Origin: Acidimicrobiia bacterium | Lineage (GTDB): Bacteria > Actinomycetota > Acidimicrobiia > Acidimicrobiales > Ilumatobacteraceae | DNA length: 10,713 nt | Assembly (NCBI GenBank): GCA_013811855.1 | Contig: JACCUL010000333.1 | Span: 1 to 10,713, forward strand | Reading direction: 5' to 3' | In this document: positions 1 to 5,855 of the stretch, one piece after another | Numbering within the stretch: the stretch's first letter is position 1 | How the letters are laid out: every line of letters starts with the position of its first letter | Position numbers and translations under genes: made by a program | The notes under the pieces: model-generated | Databases searched by the model: none | Seen by the model: only the letters and a program-made list of their open reading frames with translations | What the model was told of the DNA's origin: nothing

Positions 1-587
1 ACGACAGGCGCCCCGGTCAGCCCCCCGACGACGCTGGCCAACGCGCCCTCCATGCCGGCCACGACCACGACGGCGTCGGCGGCCGTCACCCGGTCGACGT
101 TCGCCAGTAGGCGATGGAGGCCGGCCACCCCGACGTCGTCGAGGCGGTCGGGCTCGAACCCGTGCGCCCGCAGCGTGAGCAGGCACTCGTCGGCCACCGG
201 CCCGTCGGCCGTGCCGGCCGTGACGACGAGCACGGCGGACGGGCGCGTCGTCCCGGGAGCGCGGTAGAGCACGGCACCGCCCGCCGTCAGGCCGGGCCCG
301 TGGACGGCGACGACGGCCTTGCGCTGGTCATCGCTCGTCCTCGTCAGCAGCACCGGACCCGTGCCGTGGTCGAGCATCTCGCCGACGATCCGGGCGCACT
401 GCTCGGGCGTTTTGCCCGGGCCGTAGACCGCCTCGGGCAGCCCCTGGCGGAGCGTCCGGTGGTGGTCGACGAGGGCGTCGCCGAGGTCGGCGAACGGCAG
501 CCGCCGCAGCCGGGCCACGACGTCGTCGGGCCCGATCCTCCCCGTCGCCAGGTCGTCGAGCATCGCCCGCACGGCCGCTTCGTCCAC
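1..587 (-). CDS. larB: LarB, nickel-pincer cofactor biosynthesis protein (partial, C-terminus beyond left edge)
   Basis: This minus-strand frame is open from a GTG at 587 to the window edge, giving about 195 residues without the C-terminus. It reads like LarB, which carboxylates the pyridinium ring of nicotinic acid adenine dinucleotide and hydrolyses the dinucleotide in the first step of nickel-pincer (lactate racemase-type) cofactor synthesis in the cytoplasm. Visible hallmarks are an N-terminal stretch with RLPFADLGDALVDHHRTLRQ, then YGPGKTPEQC, the VVTAGTADGPVADE segment, DVGVAGLHRLLA, and the PurE-like VVVVAGMEGALASVVGG. The catalytic cysteine known from the family lies near the C-terminus and is therefore outside the window. 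The GTG start is preferred because the family N-terminus begins there. A TACCGT hexamer lies 6 bases upstream, so the mRNA may be leaderless. The gene is divergent from pheA. Identification is confident; any larC or larE partner would be to the left. Confidence 0.9.
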   Translation of the reverse strand, partial: MDEAAVRAMLDDLATGRIGPDDVVARLRRLPFADLGDALVDHHRTLRQGLPEAVYGPGKTPEQCARIVGEMLDHGTGPVLLTRTSDDQRKAVVAVHGPGLTAGGAVLYRAPGTTRPSAVLVVTAGTADGPVADECLLTLRAHGFEPDRLDDVGVAGLHRLLANVDRVTAADAVVVVAGMEGALASVVGGLTGAPV

Positions 588-593
588 CGCGCC

Positions 594-599
594 ACGGTA
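594..599 (-). promoter_or_regulatory. candidate -10 box of larB (leaderless)
   Basis: TACCGT on the minus strand fits the actinobacterial TAnnnT -10 pattern and ends 6 bases before the larB GTG. This spacing would put the transcript start at or next to the start codon. No convincing -35 box or ribosome-binding site is visible. The call rests on position only. Confidence 0.3.
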
Positions 600-649
600 C
601 GCGCCGCACGGACCCGTCGCGACCCCAGATCGAGTGTGGCGGACTGCCC

Positions 650-655
650 TAGCCT
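650..655 (+). promoter_or_regulatory. candidate -10 box of pheA (leaderless)
   Basis: TAGCCT fits TAnnnT and is followed by 8 bases and then the pheA ATG. There is no purine-rich ribosome-binding site in between. A leaderless mRNA starting at the ATG is the simplest reading. The -35 region is weak. Confidence 0.4.
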
Positions 656-663
656 GTCCGGCC

Positions 664-1632
664 ATGGCGCCGACCGTGTCCTCCGAGTCCCCGGCGCCCG
701 ACGGCCCGCAACGGGTCGGCTTCCTGGGGCCGTTCGGCACGTTCACCGAGCAGGCGTTGCGCACTCAACGCGACCTGGCGGGCGGCGAGCTGCTCGAGTG
801 CCGCACCGTGCCGGACGTGCTCGACGCCGTCGCCGCCGGTGACGTCGACTGCGGCGTGGTGCCGATGGAGAACTCCATCGAGGGCGTCGTCAACTTCACC
901 CAGGACGCGTTGGCGTTCGACTACGACCTGTTGATCCAGCGCGAGATCGTGTTGGACATCGAGCTGTGCCTCGTCGGGCCGGCCGGACTGGCCATCGAGG
1001 ACGTCAAGGCCGTTCTGTCGATCCCCGTGGCCACGGCCCAGTGCCACCGCTTCTTGCGCGAGGTGGTCGGCGACGCCGAGGTGCGCGCCGCCAACAGCAC
1101 GGCCGAGGCGGCCCGCCTCGTCGCCACCGACGGCGAGTGGGGCACGGCCGCGATCGCGCCGAGGGTGGCCGCCGATCGCTACGGATTGGGCGTGCTCGCC
1201 GCGGACATCGCCGACCACGCCGGCAACCAGACCCGGTTCGTCGTCGTCGCCCGCCGCGGCATCCCGGCGCCGACCGGGCACGACCGCACCGGGATGGTCG
1301 TGTACCAGCGGGCCGACGAGCCGGGCAGCCTGATCTCGATCCTCCAGGAGTTCGCCGCCCGCCGCATCAACCTCTCCAACCTGCTCAGCCGGCCGACCAA
1401 GGACGGTGGGCTCGGCGACTACTGCTTCGTGATCTACGCCGAGGCGCACATCGACGACGAGCTGATGGCCGACACGCTGCGGGCGCTGCACGCCAAGCAG
1501 GGCGCGGTCAAGTTCCTCGGGTCGTACCCGGCGGCCGGCGAGCACGCCGGCAGCGCCCGCGAGCACGCCGACGCCCGCTGGCGCCAGGCCGACGACTGGG
1601 TCGCCGCACTCCGCCGCACCGTCACCCACTGA
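664..1632 (+). CDS. pheA: prephenate dehydratase
   Basis: This 322-residue protein is a monofunctional prephenate dehydratase, which converts prephenate to phenylpyruvate for phenylalanine synthesis in the cytosol. The catalytic domain (about residues 17-198) shows GFLGPFGTFTEQAL, VVPMENSIEG, an NSTAEAARL segment and NQTRF with the catalytic TRF triad at 190-192. An ACT regulatory domain follows (about 211-290), with PGSL at 220-223 where the family usually has PGAL. In the ACT domain the usual ESRP phenylalanine-binding motif reads LSRP (241-244), so the conserved glutamate is leucine. ATG at 664 is chosen over an in-frame GTG at 634 because homology starts well after it and a -10-like TAGCCT lies just upstream. 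A polar C-terminal extension of about 35 residues follows the ACT domain. The gene stands alone: larB is divergent and paaX is convergent. Confidence 0.95.
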   Translation: MAPTVSSESPAPDGPQRVGFLGPFGTFTEQALRTQRDLAGGELLECRTVPDVLDAVAAGDVDCGVVPMENSIEGVVNFTQDALAFDYDLLIQREIVLDIELCLVGPAGLAIEDVKAVLSIPVATAQCHRFLREVVGDAEVRAANSTAEAARLVATDGEWGTAAIAPRVAADRYGLGVLAADIADHAGNQTRFVVVARRGIPAPTGHDRTGMVVYQRADEPGSLISILQEFAARRINLSNLLSRPTKDGGLGDYCFVIYAEAHIDDELMADTLRALHAKQGAVKFLGSYPAAGEHAGSAREHADARWRQADDWVAALRRTVTH

Positions 1633-1633
1633 C

Positions 1634-1708
1634 ATCTGGGTGCGATCCGTCTCATCCGCTCATCTGGGCGCGCCAGCGTCTCAGGATCGAGACGGAACGC
1701 ACCCAGAT
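1634..1708. repeat. long inverted repeat between convergent genes, possible bidirectional terminator
   Basis: Two 20-base arms (1634-1653 and 1689-1708) are reverse complements with one mismatch. The first 11 bases, ATCTGGGTGCG against CGCACCCAGAT, match perfectly. A further ATCC (1654-1657) can pair with GGAT (1684-1687) around a bulge. The element starts 2 bases after the pheA stop and ends 9 bases from the paaX stop, so it can form a stable hairpin in both transcripts. It lacks a U-run, so it is not a canonical intrinsic terminator. The loop holds a degenerate third copy of the arm beginning at 1662 (ATCTGGGCGCG, later GTCTC), which suggests a dispersed repeat family. Confidence 0.7.
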
Positions 1709-1717
1709 CCGTCGAGG

Positions 1718-2497
1718 TCAGCCGCCCGTCATCGCGGTGAGCCTTCGGCCGAGGGCCCGATCGAGCTCGCGGTGGACGACGCGTAGCCCGTCGAACGGCC
1801 ACGCCGGCGGGATGAGCGAGGGCGGCAGGAGCGGATCGGCGCGCAACGCGCGGACGATGGCCGCGGTGACCTCAATGGCGTCGGGGAACGCGGCTCGCGG
1901 GTGGTTCTCGAGCTCGGACATCACGTCGGAGGCGCGTGACGCCAGCTGCACCCCCAGCGCCGCCAGTTCGTCGAGCGCCCAGAGGCGCTGGGCGAGCGCG
2001 CCGGCGTCGTCGTCGCGCAGCTCGCCCCGTAGGAGCGCGACGCCGCCGATCACCGGGGGGCCCTCGAGGTTGGCGGGACGCATCCACGTGTCGGGTCGCA
2101 GCTCACCCATCCGATGGTTCGTCATGGTCATCCGGAACCGTCGCCGTTCGCCGACGCGGCGGGTCGGGGTCGTGACGACGGCGACCCACCATGCGCCGTC
2201 CCAGCGAGCCAGAGGGGGCCGTCGACCGATGTCCTGGGCCGCCTTGCGTTCCAGCAGCGGTCCCGTGAGCCGGTAGGTGCCGCCGTCGACGACCAGCTCC
2301 CCGCGCTCGACCATCCTCGACAGCGCCGTGCGCATCGTTCCCTGGGGGATCCCGTAGGCGTCGGCGACGGCGACGAGGGCCCGGACGGGAAGCGCCGGGT
2401 TCGGCAGTCCGAGCAGCACCGACAGGGCCAGTGACCGGGCGTCGAACGGACGGATCCCGATGTCAGGCGGGCTCGGCACGGCGGCGACCCTACTCAC
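1718..2497 (-). CDS. PaaX-family transcriptional regulator
   Basis: This 259-residue protein resembles PaaX-type repressors. The N-terminal winged helix (about residues 18-85) includes LSVLLGLPNPALPVRALV and the recognition-helix-like GTMRTALSRMVERGEL followed by a wing, YRLTG. The middle domain contains WDGAWWVAVV and RRFRMTMTNHRMGELRPDTW, as in the PaaX central domain. The C-terminal part (LWALDELA, a helix-rich segment, PSLIPPAWPFDGL) matches the family's C-terminal domain. Classical PaaX senses phenylacetyl-CoA, but no phenylacetate genes are nearby. The divergent neighbour is a desaturase, so an acyl-CoA or similar ligand is only a guess. The GTG at 2497 is taken as start; a GTG at 2479 is also possible because homology begins after both. 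The gene is convergent with pheA. Family assignment is confident; ligand and target are not. Confidence 0.87.
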   Translation of the reverse strand: MSRVAAVPSPPDIGIRPFDARSLALSVLLGLPNPALPVRALVAVADAYGIPQGTMRTALSRMVERGELVVDGGTYRLTGPLLERKAAQDIGRRPPLARWDGAWWVAVVTTPTRRVGERRRFRMTMTNHRMGELRPDTWMRPANLEGPPVIGGVALLRGELRDDDAGALAQRLWALDELAALGVQLASRASDVMSELENHPRAAFPDAIEVTAAIVRALRADPLLPPSLIPPAWPFDGLRVVHRELDRALGRRLTAMTGG

Positions 2498-2511
2498 CGT
2501 TGTTACGAGGA

Positions 2512-2528
2512 TTGATCGGCACGATCAA
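2512..2528. promoter_or_regulatory. palindromic operator in the paaX/desaturase divergent promoter
   Basis: TTGATCG, a GCA spacer and CGATCAA form a 17-base site with perfect 7-base arms. Its left arm contains the -35 hexamer of the desaturase promoter (TTGATC, 2512-2517). Its right arm gives a TTGATC on the opposite strand, with a poor -10 (TAACAA) 17 bases away towards the regulator. A related weaker palindrome (ATCG, CCA, CGAT) lies at 2552-2562, centred 37 bases downstream. Position and symmetry suggest binding by the adjacent PaaX-family protein and autoregulation, but that is inferred. Confidence 0.6.
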
Positions 2529-2540
2529 AATGTGTATCAT
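2512..2540 (+). promoter_or_regulatory. sigma-70-like promoter of the desaturase gene
   Basis: A -35 box TTGATC (2512-2517) is separated by exactly 17 bases from a -10 box TATCAT (2535-2540). Transcription would begin about 7-8 bases later, at or next to the GTG at 2549, so the mRNA is probably leaderless. This is the best promoter in the window. Confidence 0.65.
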
Positions 2541-2548
2541 CAACGCCA

Positions 2549-3550
2549 GTGATCGCCACGATGGTGCCACCGGCCGAGCGGCTGCCCGATGTGCTTCCCA
2601 CCGAGCGCTTGACCGCCCGAGCGATGGCCGTCCGTCCCCTGCGCGACGAGCTGCGCCGCATCCCGACCATGCGCAACGTGGTCACGCTCGTCGGCGCGCT
2701 GGCGCAGACGTTCGGGGTCATGGTCGGAGCCATCGTCGTCGACACGTGGTGGGCGTGGCTGGCTGCGTTCGTGCTGATGGGCCGCGGCCACTGCCTGCTG
2801 AACATCCTCGCCCACGAGGCCGCCCACCGGCTGCTGTTCCCGAACCGCCGCCTCAACGACGCGGCCGGCCGATGGCTTCTGGCCTACCCGTCGTTCCAGG
2901 CGTTCCAGCTGTACCGGCGTGTGCACTTCGCCCATCACCGCGACGAGCTCGGCCCCGACGAGCCCGACTCCGCGCTCTATGCCGGTTACCCCATCCCCCC
3001 CGACTCGTGGCGGCGCAAGTTGCGCCGGGACCTCACCGGCGAGAGCGCGTGGAAGAACTTCAAGGGTCTCGGCCACGCCCTGCGAGCGCCCGCCCGGGAG
3101 GCGTGGCAGATCGCCGCCGTGCAGGCCGTGCTGCTCGGCGCGTCGATCGCGGTCGGCGAGCCACTGGCCTACCTCGTGTGGATCGGGTCGTGGAGCACGT
3201 TGTGGAAGTTCTCCAACCGGCTCCGGGCGATCGCCGAGCACGGTGGGATGGAGCGATCCGCCGACCGCCGCCGTACGACGCACGTCATCCGTCAGACCCA
3301 CCTGGCCCGGTTCTGCATGGTGCCGTACAACACCGGCTGGCACCTGGCCCACCACGTCGACATGGGCGTCCCGTTCCGCCACCTGCCGCGATTGCACGAC
3401 GAGCTGATCCGCTCGGGCTGGGTCACCCCTGACATCGAGTACCCGACCTACCGCGCCTTCTGGCGGGCCTGCTCGTCGGGGTCGAGCCTGGCGGCTCAAC
3501 CGGTCCGGCCACAGGCACCGGCCAGGAGCGCATCGACCTCGACGTCGTAG
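2549..3550 (+). CDS. membrane fatty acid desaturase
   Basis: This is a 333-residue member of the membrane-bound fatty acid desaturase superfamily, a di-iron enzyme that introduces double bonds into acyl chains using oxygen and reducing equivalents. The three histidine boxes are present: HEAAH (89-93), HFAHH (126-130) and HLAHH (265-269), with a further AEHGG at 229-233. Hydrophobic segments lie at about 44-64, 68-87 and 188-213. The GTG at 2549 is chosen because it sits 8 bases after a good -10 box; an ATG at 2561 in the same frame is an alternative. The fold appears to end near residue 311 (FWRACSSG). The last 22 or so residues are low-complexity Ser/Ala/Pro and are antisense to the end of the neighbouring lipoprotein frame. 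The gene is divergent from the PaaX regulator, its likely controller. The substrate (lipid or acyl-CoA) is unknown. Confidence 0.9.
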   Translation: MIATMVPPAERLPDVLPTERLTARAMAVRPLRDELRRIPTMRNVVTLVGALAQTFGVMVGAIVVDTWWAWLAAFVLMGRGHCLLNILAHEAAHRLLFPNRRLNDAAGRWLLAYPSFQAFQLYRRVHFAHHRDELGPDEPDSALYAGYPIPPDSWRRKLRRDLTGESAWKNFKGLGHALRAPAREAWQIAAVQAVLLGASIAVGEPLAYLVWIGSWSTLWKFSNRLRAIAEHGGMERSADRRRTTHVIRQTHLARFCMVPYNTGWHLAHHVDMGVPFRHLPRLHDELIRSGWVTPDIEYPTYRAFWRACSSGSSLAAQPVRPQAPARSASTSTS

Positions 3551-4059
3551 GCGTCGACCGTCACCCGGACCTCGTCCCGGCCACGTCGGCGCGCATGGCC
3601 TCGAGGGCGGCGTCGAAGTCGGCGGCGTGCCGCGCTCGAAGGTCATCTCCTCCCGCCCGCCGTCGCGTCGGGCCACCACGAGGATCAACCGGTCGCCGTC
3701 GACGGAACCGGTCCACGTGATCCCGTCGGTCTCGAGCGCCAGTTGCCGGCCGTTGGACGCCCCGGTGAGCGGATCGGCCGACGCCCCCACCCTTCGTGCC
3801 GTCGCCGTTGAGCCGTGCTCGCCGCGCCGCGCTCTCCACGGCACGGCCCGCCACGGACCATCGCAGGTACCACGACTCCGACTCGCCGACGAACAGCCAC
3901 TCGGCGGTGTCGACAGTCGTCGGGGCGCGGCCCGTCTCGGCCGGCCGCTCGGCGTCCGGATCGATGTCGCACCCCGCGACTGGTGCGCCCGCCGCCACGA
4001 GTGCGACGGAGACCACCAGTGCCGTCCTGCCCCGCACCGACGCAGTCTTGCCGACCCAC
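3496..4059 (-). pseudogene. frameshifted secreted lipoprotein gene of unknown function
   Basis: The coding signal jumps between minus-strand frames. The 5' part encodes a signal peptide with lipobox (ALVVSVALVAAGAPVAGC), then TAEWLFVGESESWYLRWSVA. Near a run of five G (3784-3788) sense moves to a second frame with DPLTGASNGRQLALE and WTGSVDGDRLILVVARRDGG. Near 3627-3637 it returns to the first frame with ADFDAALEAMRADVAG. Near the GGG at 3576-3578 it moves to the third frame with DEVRVTVDAYDVEVDALLAG and a stop at 3496-3498. Read literally, the first frame stays open from a GTG at 4118 (or 4037) to a stop at 3561, with about 50 wrong residues in the middle. A ribosome-binding site (GGAG, 4067-4070) points to the GTG at 4059, which would need a further indel at 4055-4057. 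The family is not recognised; the pattern resembles small extracytoplasmic beta-rich proteins. Decay or sequence error are both possible. Confidence 0.6.
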
Positions 4060-4092
4060 CGTGCCGCTCCGTCAGGTCGGTGAACCGCAGCA

Positions 4093-4100
4093 ATTACATT
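4093..4100. promoter_or_regulatory. candidate overlapping divergent -10 boxes before the transporter operon
   Basis: The AT-rich patch in this GC-rich spacer gives TACATT on the plus strand (4095-4100) and TGTAAT on the minus strand (4098-4093). The first could serve the transporter operon and the second the lipoprotein gene. The -35 regions are not convincing, so this is a weak call based on composition and position. Confidence 0.3.
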
Positions 4101-4114
4101 CGGCCGGGCCGGCC

Positions 4115-4141
4115 GCACGGGCGGTCACCCGCCCACGGTGC
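4115..4141 (+). promoter_or_regulatory. hairpin in the 5' leader of the transporter operon
   Basis: GGGCGG (4119-4124) and CCGCCC (4129-4134) form a perfect 6-base stem with a TCAC loop. The outer GCAC (4115-4118) and GTGC (4138-4141) can extend it across a 3-base bulge. The stem ends a few bases before the AGGAGG ribosome-binding site at 4145-4150, so it could influence translation of the first operon gene. No known riboswitch was recognised. Confidence 0.35.
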
Positions 4142-4157
4142 GACAGGAGGACGCCAC

Positions 4158-4385
4158 GTGATCGCAATCAACATGATGGTGGCGGCGGCGGACGGCGATC
4201 TCGTCGGCAACTGGTCCTGGACGGTCTGGCTGCTGATCCCGATGTTCATCGTGCTCGGTCTGATCACCGCCCGCTGCCTCGGCCCCGCCGGCGACCCCGA
4301 ACGGGCCCGCTCGGGCGGTCGCGGGGTCACCCGCGCCCTGGCCCGTCGGGCCGCCGACGCCGCCCCCGTACAGGAGATCCAATGA
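4158..4385 (+). CDS. small single-helix membrane protein at the head of the transporter operon
   Basis: A GTG at 4158 preceded by a strong AGGAGG (4145-4150) opens a 75-residue frame ending at 4383-4385. The N-terminal part is mildly hydrophobic. One clear transmembrane helix (WTVWLLIPMFIVLGLITA) covers about residues 27-44, followed by a basic cytoplasmic tail rich in Arg and Ala. The frame is open far upstream, but the ribosome-binding site and the loss of coding character before 4158 decide the start. Its stop overlaps the start of the substrate-binding protein (ATGA), so the two are translationally coupled. The family is not recognised. A subunit, anchor or assembly factor for the transporter is possible by context only. 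No catalytic motif is visible. Confidence 0.75.
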   Translation: MIAINMMVAAADGDLVGNWSWTVWLLIPMFIVLGLITARCLGPAGDPERARSGGRGVTRALARRAADAAPVQEIQ

Positions 4386-5848
4386 CTCGTCGTGCCCTGC
4401 CATACCTCGTCGTGTTCGCCCTGACCGCCGCCGCCTGCGGCCAGAAGAGCGGCGTCGCCGGTACCGGGGGCGGCGGGTCCGGCGACGGCACGACCCCGCC
4501 CGCCACCCAGGCCCCGATCGTGACGGCCGCTCCCGTCACGACGCCAGGTGCCACCGAACCGCCAGCCAGCAGCACGCAGCCCGGCGACTCGACGCCGGCC
4601 AGCACCACGCCAGGCGACTCGACACCGGCAAGCACCACGCATGGCGACTCGACGCCGGCAAGCACCACGCCGGGCGCCACGACCGAGCCACCCGTTGCGG
4701 TCGGCCCCTACGAGCCCGGCGACAACGACACCGCCGGCGTCACCGACACCGAGATCGTCATCGGCATCCACGCGCCAGTGACGGGCGCGTCACCGATCCC
4801 CCAGGAGAGCTTCGACATCGGCAAGGACATCTACTGGAGGTTCCTGGCCGACAACGCGCCCGACCGCCTGTTCGGCCGCACGGTCCGCGTCGTCTTCCGC
4901 GACGACGAGTTCGATCCGCAGCACGCCGTTCAGGTGTGCCGCGAGATGGTCGAGCAGGACGGGGCCTTCCTGCTGGTCGGCGGCGGCGGGGCCGACCAGA
5001 TCACGGCGTGCGCCAAGTACGCCGACGAGAACGACATCCCGTACCTCTCCGCCGGCGTCAACGAGACCGGCCTGGTCGACCTCGCGACCTACTTCTCGAC
5101 GTCGCTCAGCTACGCCGAGCAGGCCCCCCTCGTCATCGCCCAGTTGCAGGCCCAGGACATCCAGCAGGCCGCCCTCGTCGTATCCGACACACCGTCGTTC
5201 GACGACGCCAAGGAGGCTATCGAGGCCGCCGCCGCCGACGCCGGTCTGGAGCTCGTCTACAACAAGCGGATCAACAAGAACGCCACCCCCGCCGAGGCGG
5301 CGACCATCGCCCAGGAGCTCAAGACGGCCAACGCCCCAGCGGTCATCCTGCTCAGCTCCCCGGTCGTGTTCGTCCTCGGGCTGGCTCCCGGCGCGTCGAA
5401 CCAGGGGTACGACCCGCTGTGGATCGGGCCGGGTGTCACGAGCGGCCTCAACGGCGTGACGGCCGTCGGATGCCCGGCCGGCTCGACGGACAACGCAGAG
5501 TTCTTCTCACCGACCCCCGGCCTCGACGTGATCGACGAGCTCGATCCTGACTACCGCACCGCCTACCCGGCGTACGCCGACGGTGCGGACGGTGACGACA
5601 TCGGCATGCAGCTGTGGTCGCTGGCCAAGGCGGTCGCCCTGATGTTCGAAGCCACTGGACCCGAGCTCGGCCGGGCCGCGTTCATGAACACGCTCGTGAC
5701 GTCGGGCGGGTTCGACAACGGGATCTACGCGCCGCTCACGTACACGGTCGACGACCACCTCGGCGGCACGGGTGCCCATCTCCTGCGCGCCGACTGCACG
5801 GTCAACCAGTACGTCACCGCCGAGCAGTTCGTCATGGCCGGGGGCTGA
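4382..5848 (+). CDS. livK: ABC transporter substrate-binding lipoprotein (branched-chain amino acid type)
   Basis: This 488-residue protein is the extracytoplasmic binding component of a HAAT-type importer. Residues 1-18 form a signal peptide ending in a lipobox-like TAAAC, with Cys19 as the lipid anchor; the -3 residue is Ala rather than the commoner Leu. A Thr/Pro/Ser-rich linker with tandem repeats spans about 20-112. The periplasmic-binding fold of the LivJ/LivK class begins near 118 (EIVIGIHAPVTG) and continues through FLLVGGGGADQITACAKYA, IPYLSAGVNETG and GIYAPLTYTVDDH. Four cysteines in the mature fold (186, 210, 364, 472) could form two disulfides. The ribosome-binding site AGGAG precedes the ATG, and the start overlaps the upstream small gene by 4 bases. 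livH follows 7 bases after the stop. The ligand cannot be predicted: this family also binds amides, urea, aromatic acids and other solutes. Confidence 0.92.
   Translation: MTRRALPYLVVFALTAAACGQKSGVAGTGGGGSGDGTTPPATQAPIVTAAPVTTPGATEPPASSTQPGDSTPASTTPGDSTPASTTHGDSTPASTTPGATTEPPVAVGPYEPGDNDTAGVTDTEIVIGIHAPVTGASPIPQESFDIGKDIYWRFLADNAPDRLFGRTVRVVFRDDEFDPQHAVQVCREMVEQDGAFLLVGGGGADQITACAKYADENDIPYLSAGVNETGLVDLATYFSTSLSYAEQAPLVIAQLQAQDIQQAALVVSDTPSFDDAKEAIEAAAADAGLELVYNKRINKNATPAEAATIAQELKTANAPAVILLSSPVVFVLGLAPGASNQGYDPLWIGPGVTSGLNGVTAVGCPAGSTDNAEFFSPTPGLDVIDELDPDYRTAYPAYADGADGDDIGMQLWSLAKAVALMFEATGPELGRAAFMNTLVTSGGFDNGIYAPLTYTVDDHLGGTGAHLLRADCTVNQYVTAEQFVMAGG
4583..4672 (+). repeat. three tandem 30-base repeats in the linker of the binding protein
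   Basis: Three in-frame units (4583-4612, 4613-4642, 4643-4672) encode GDSTPASTTP, GDSTPASTTH and GDSTPASTTP. They differ at only a few bases. They lengthen the flexible Thr/Pro linker between the lipid anchor and the ligand-binding fold. Such near-identical units can vary in copy number between strains. Confidence 0.9.
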
Positions 5849-5855
5849 GCGCCCC

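Noticed and set aside
649..1635. Long minus-strand open frame of about 328 codons opposite pheA
   Set aside because: It is a shadow of pheA: the composition is typical of antisense to GC-rich coding DNA, and no domain or motif is recognisable, whereas PheA motifs are clear on the other strand.
3815..4381. Upstream extension of the binding-protein frame
   Set aside because: The frame is open but Arg/Pro-rich and unlike a protein. The ribosome-binding site, signal peptide and ATGA overlap at 4382 fix the true start.
5772..5855. Upstream extension of livH into the binding-protein gene
   Set aside because: The extension is low-complexity Ser/Thr/Pro read out of frame from the end of livK. The GTG at 5856 gives a normal LivH N-terminus.
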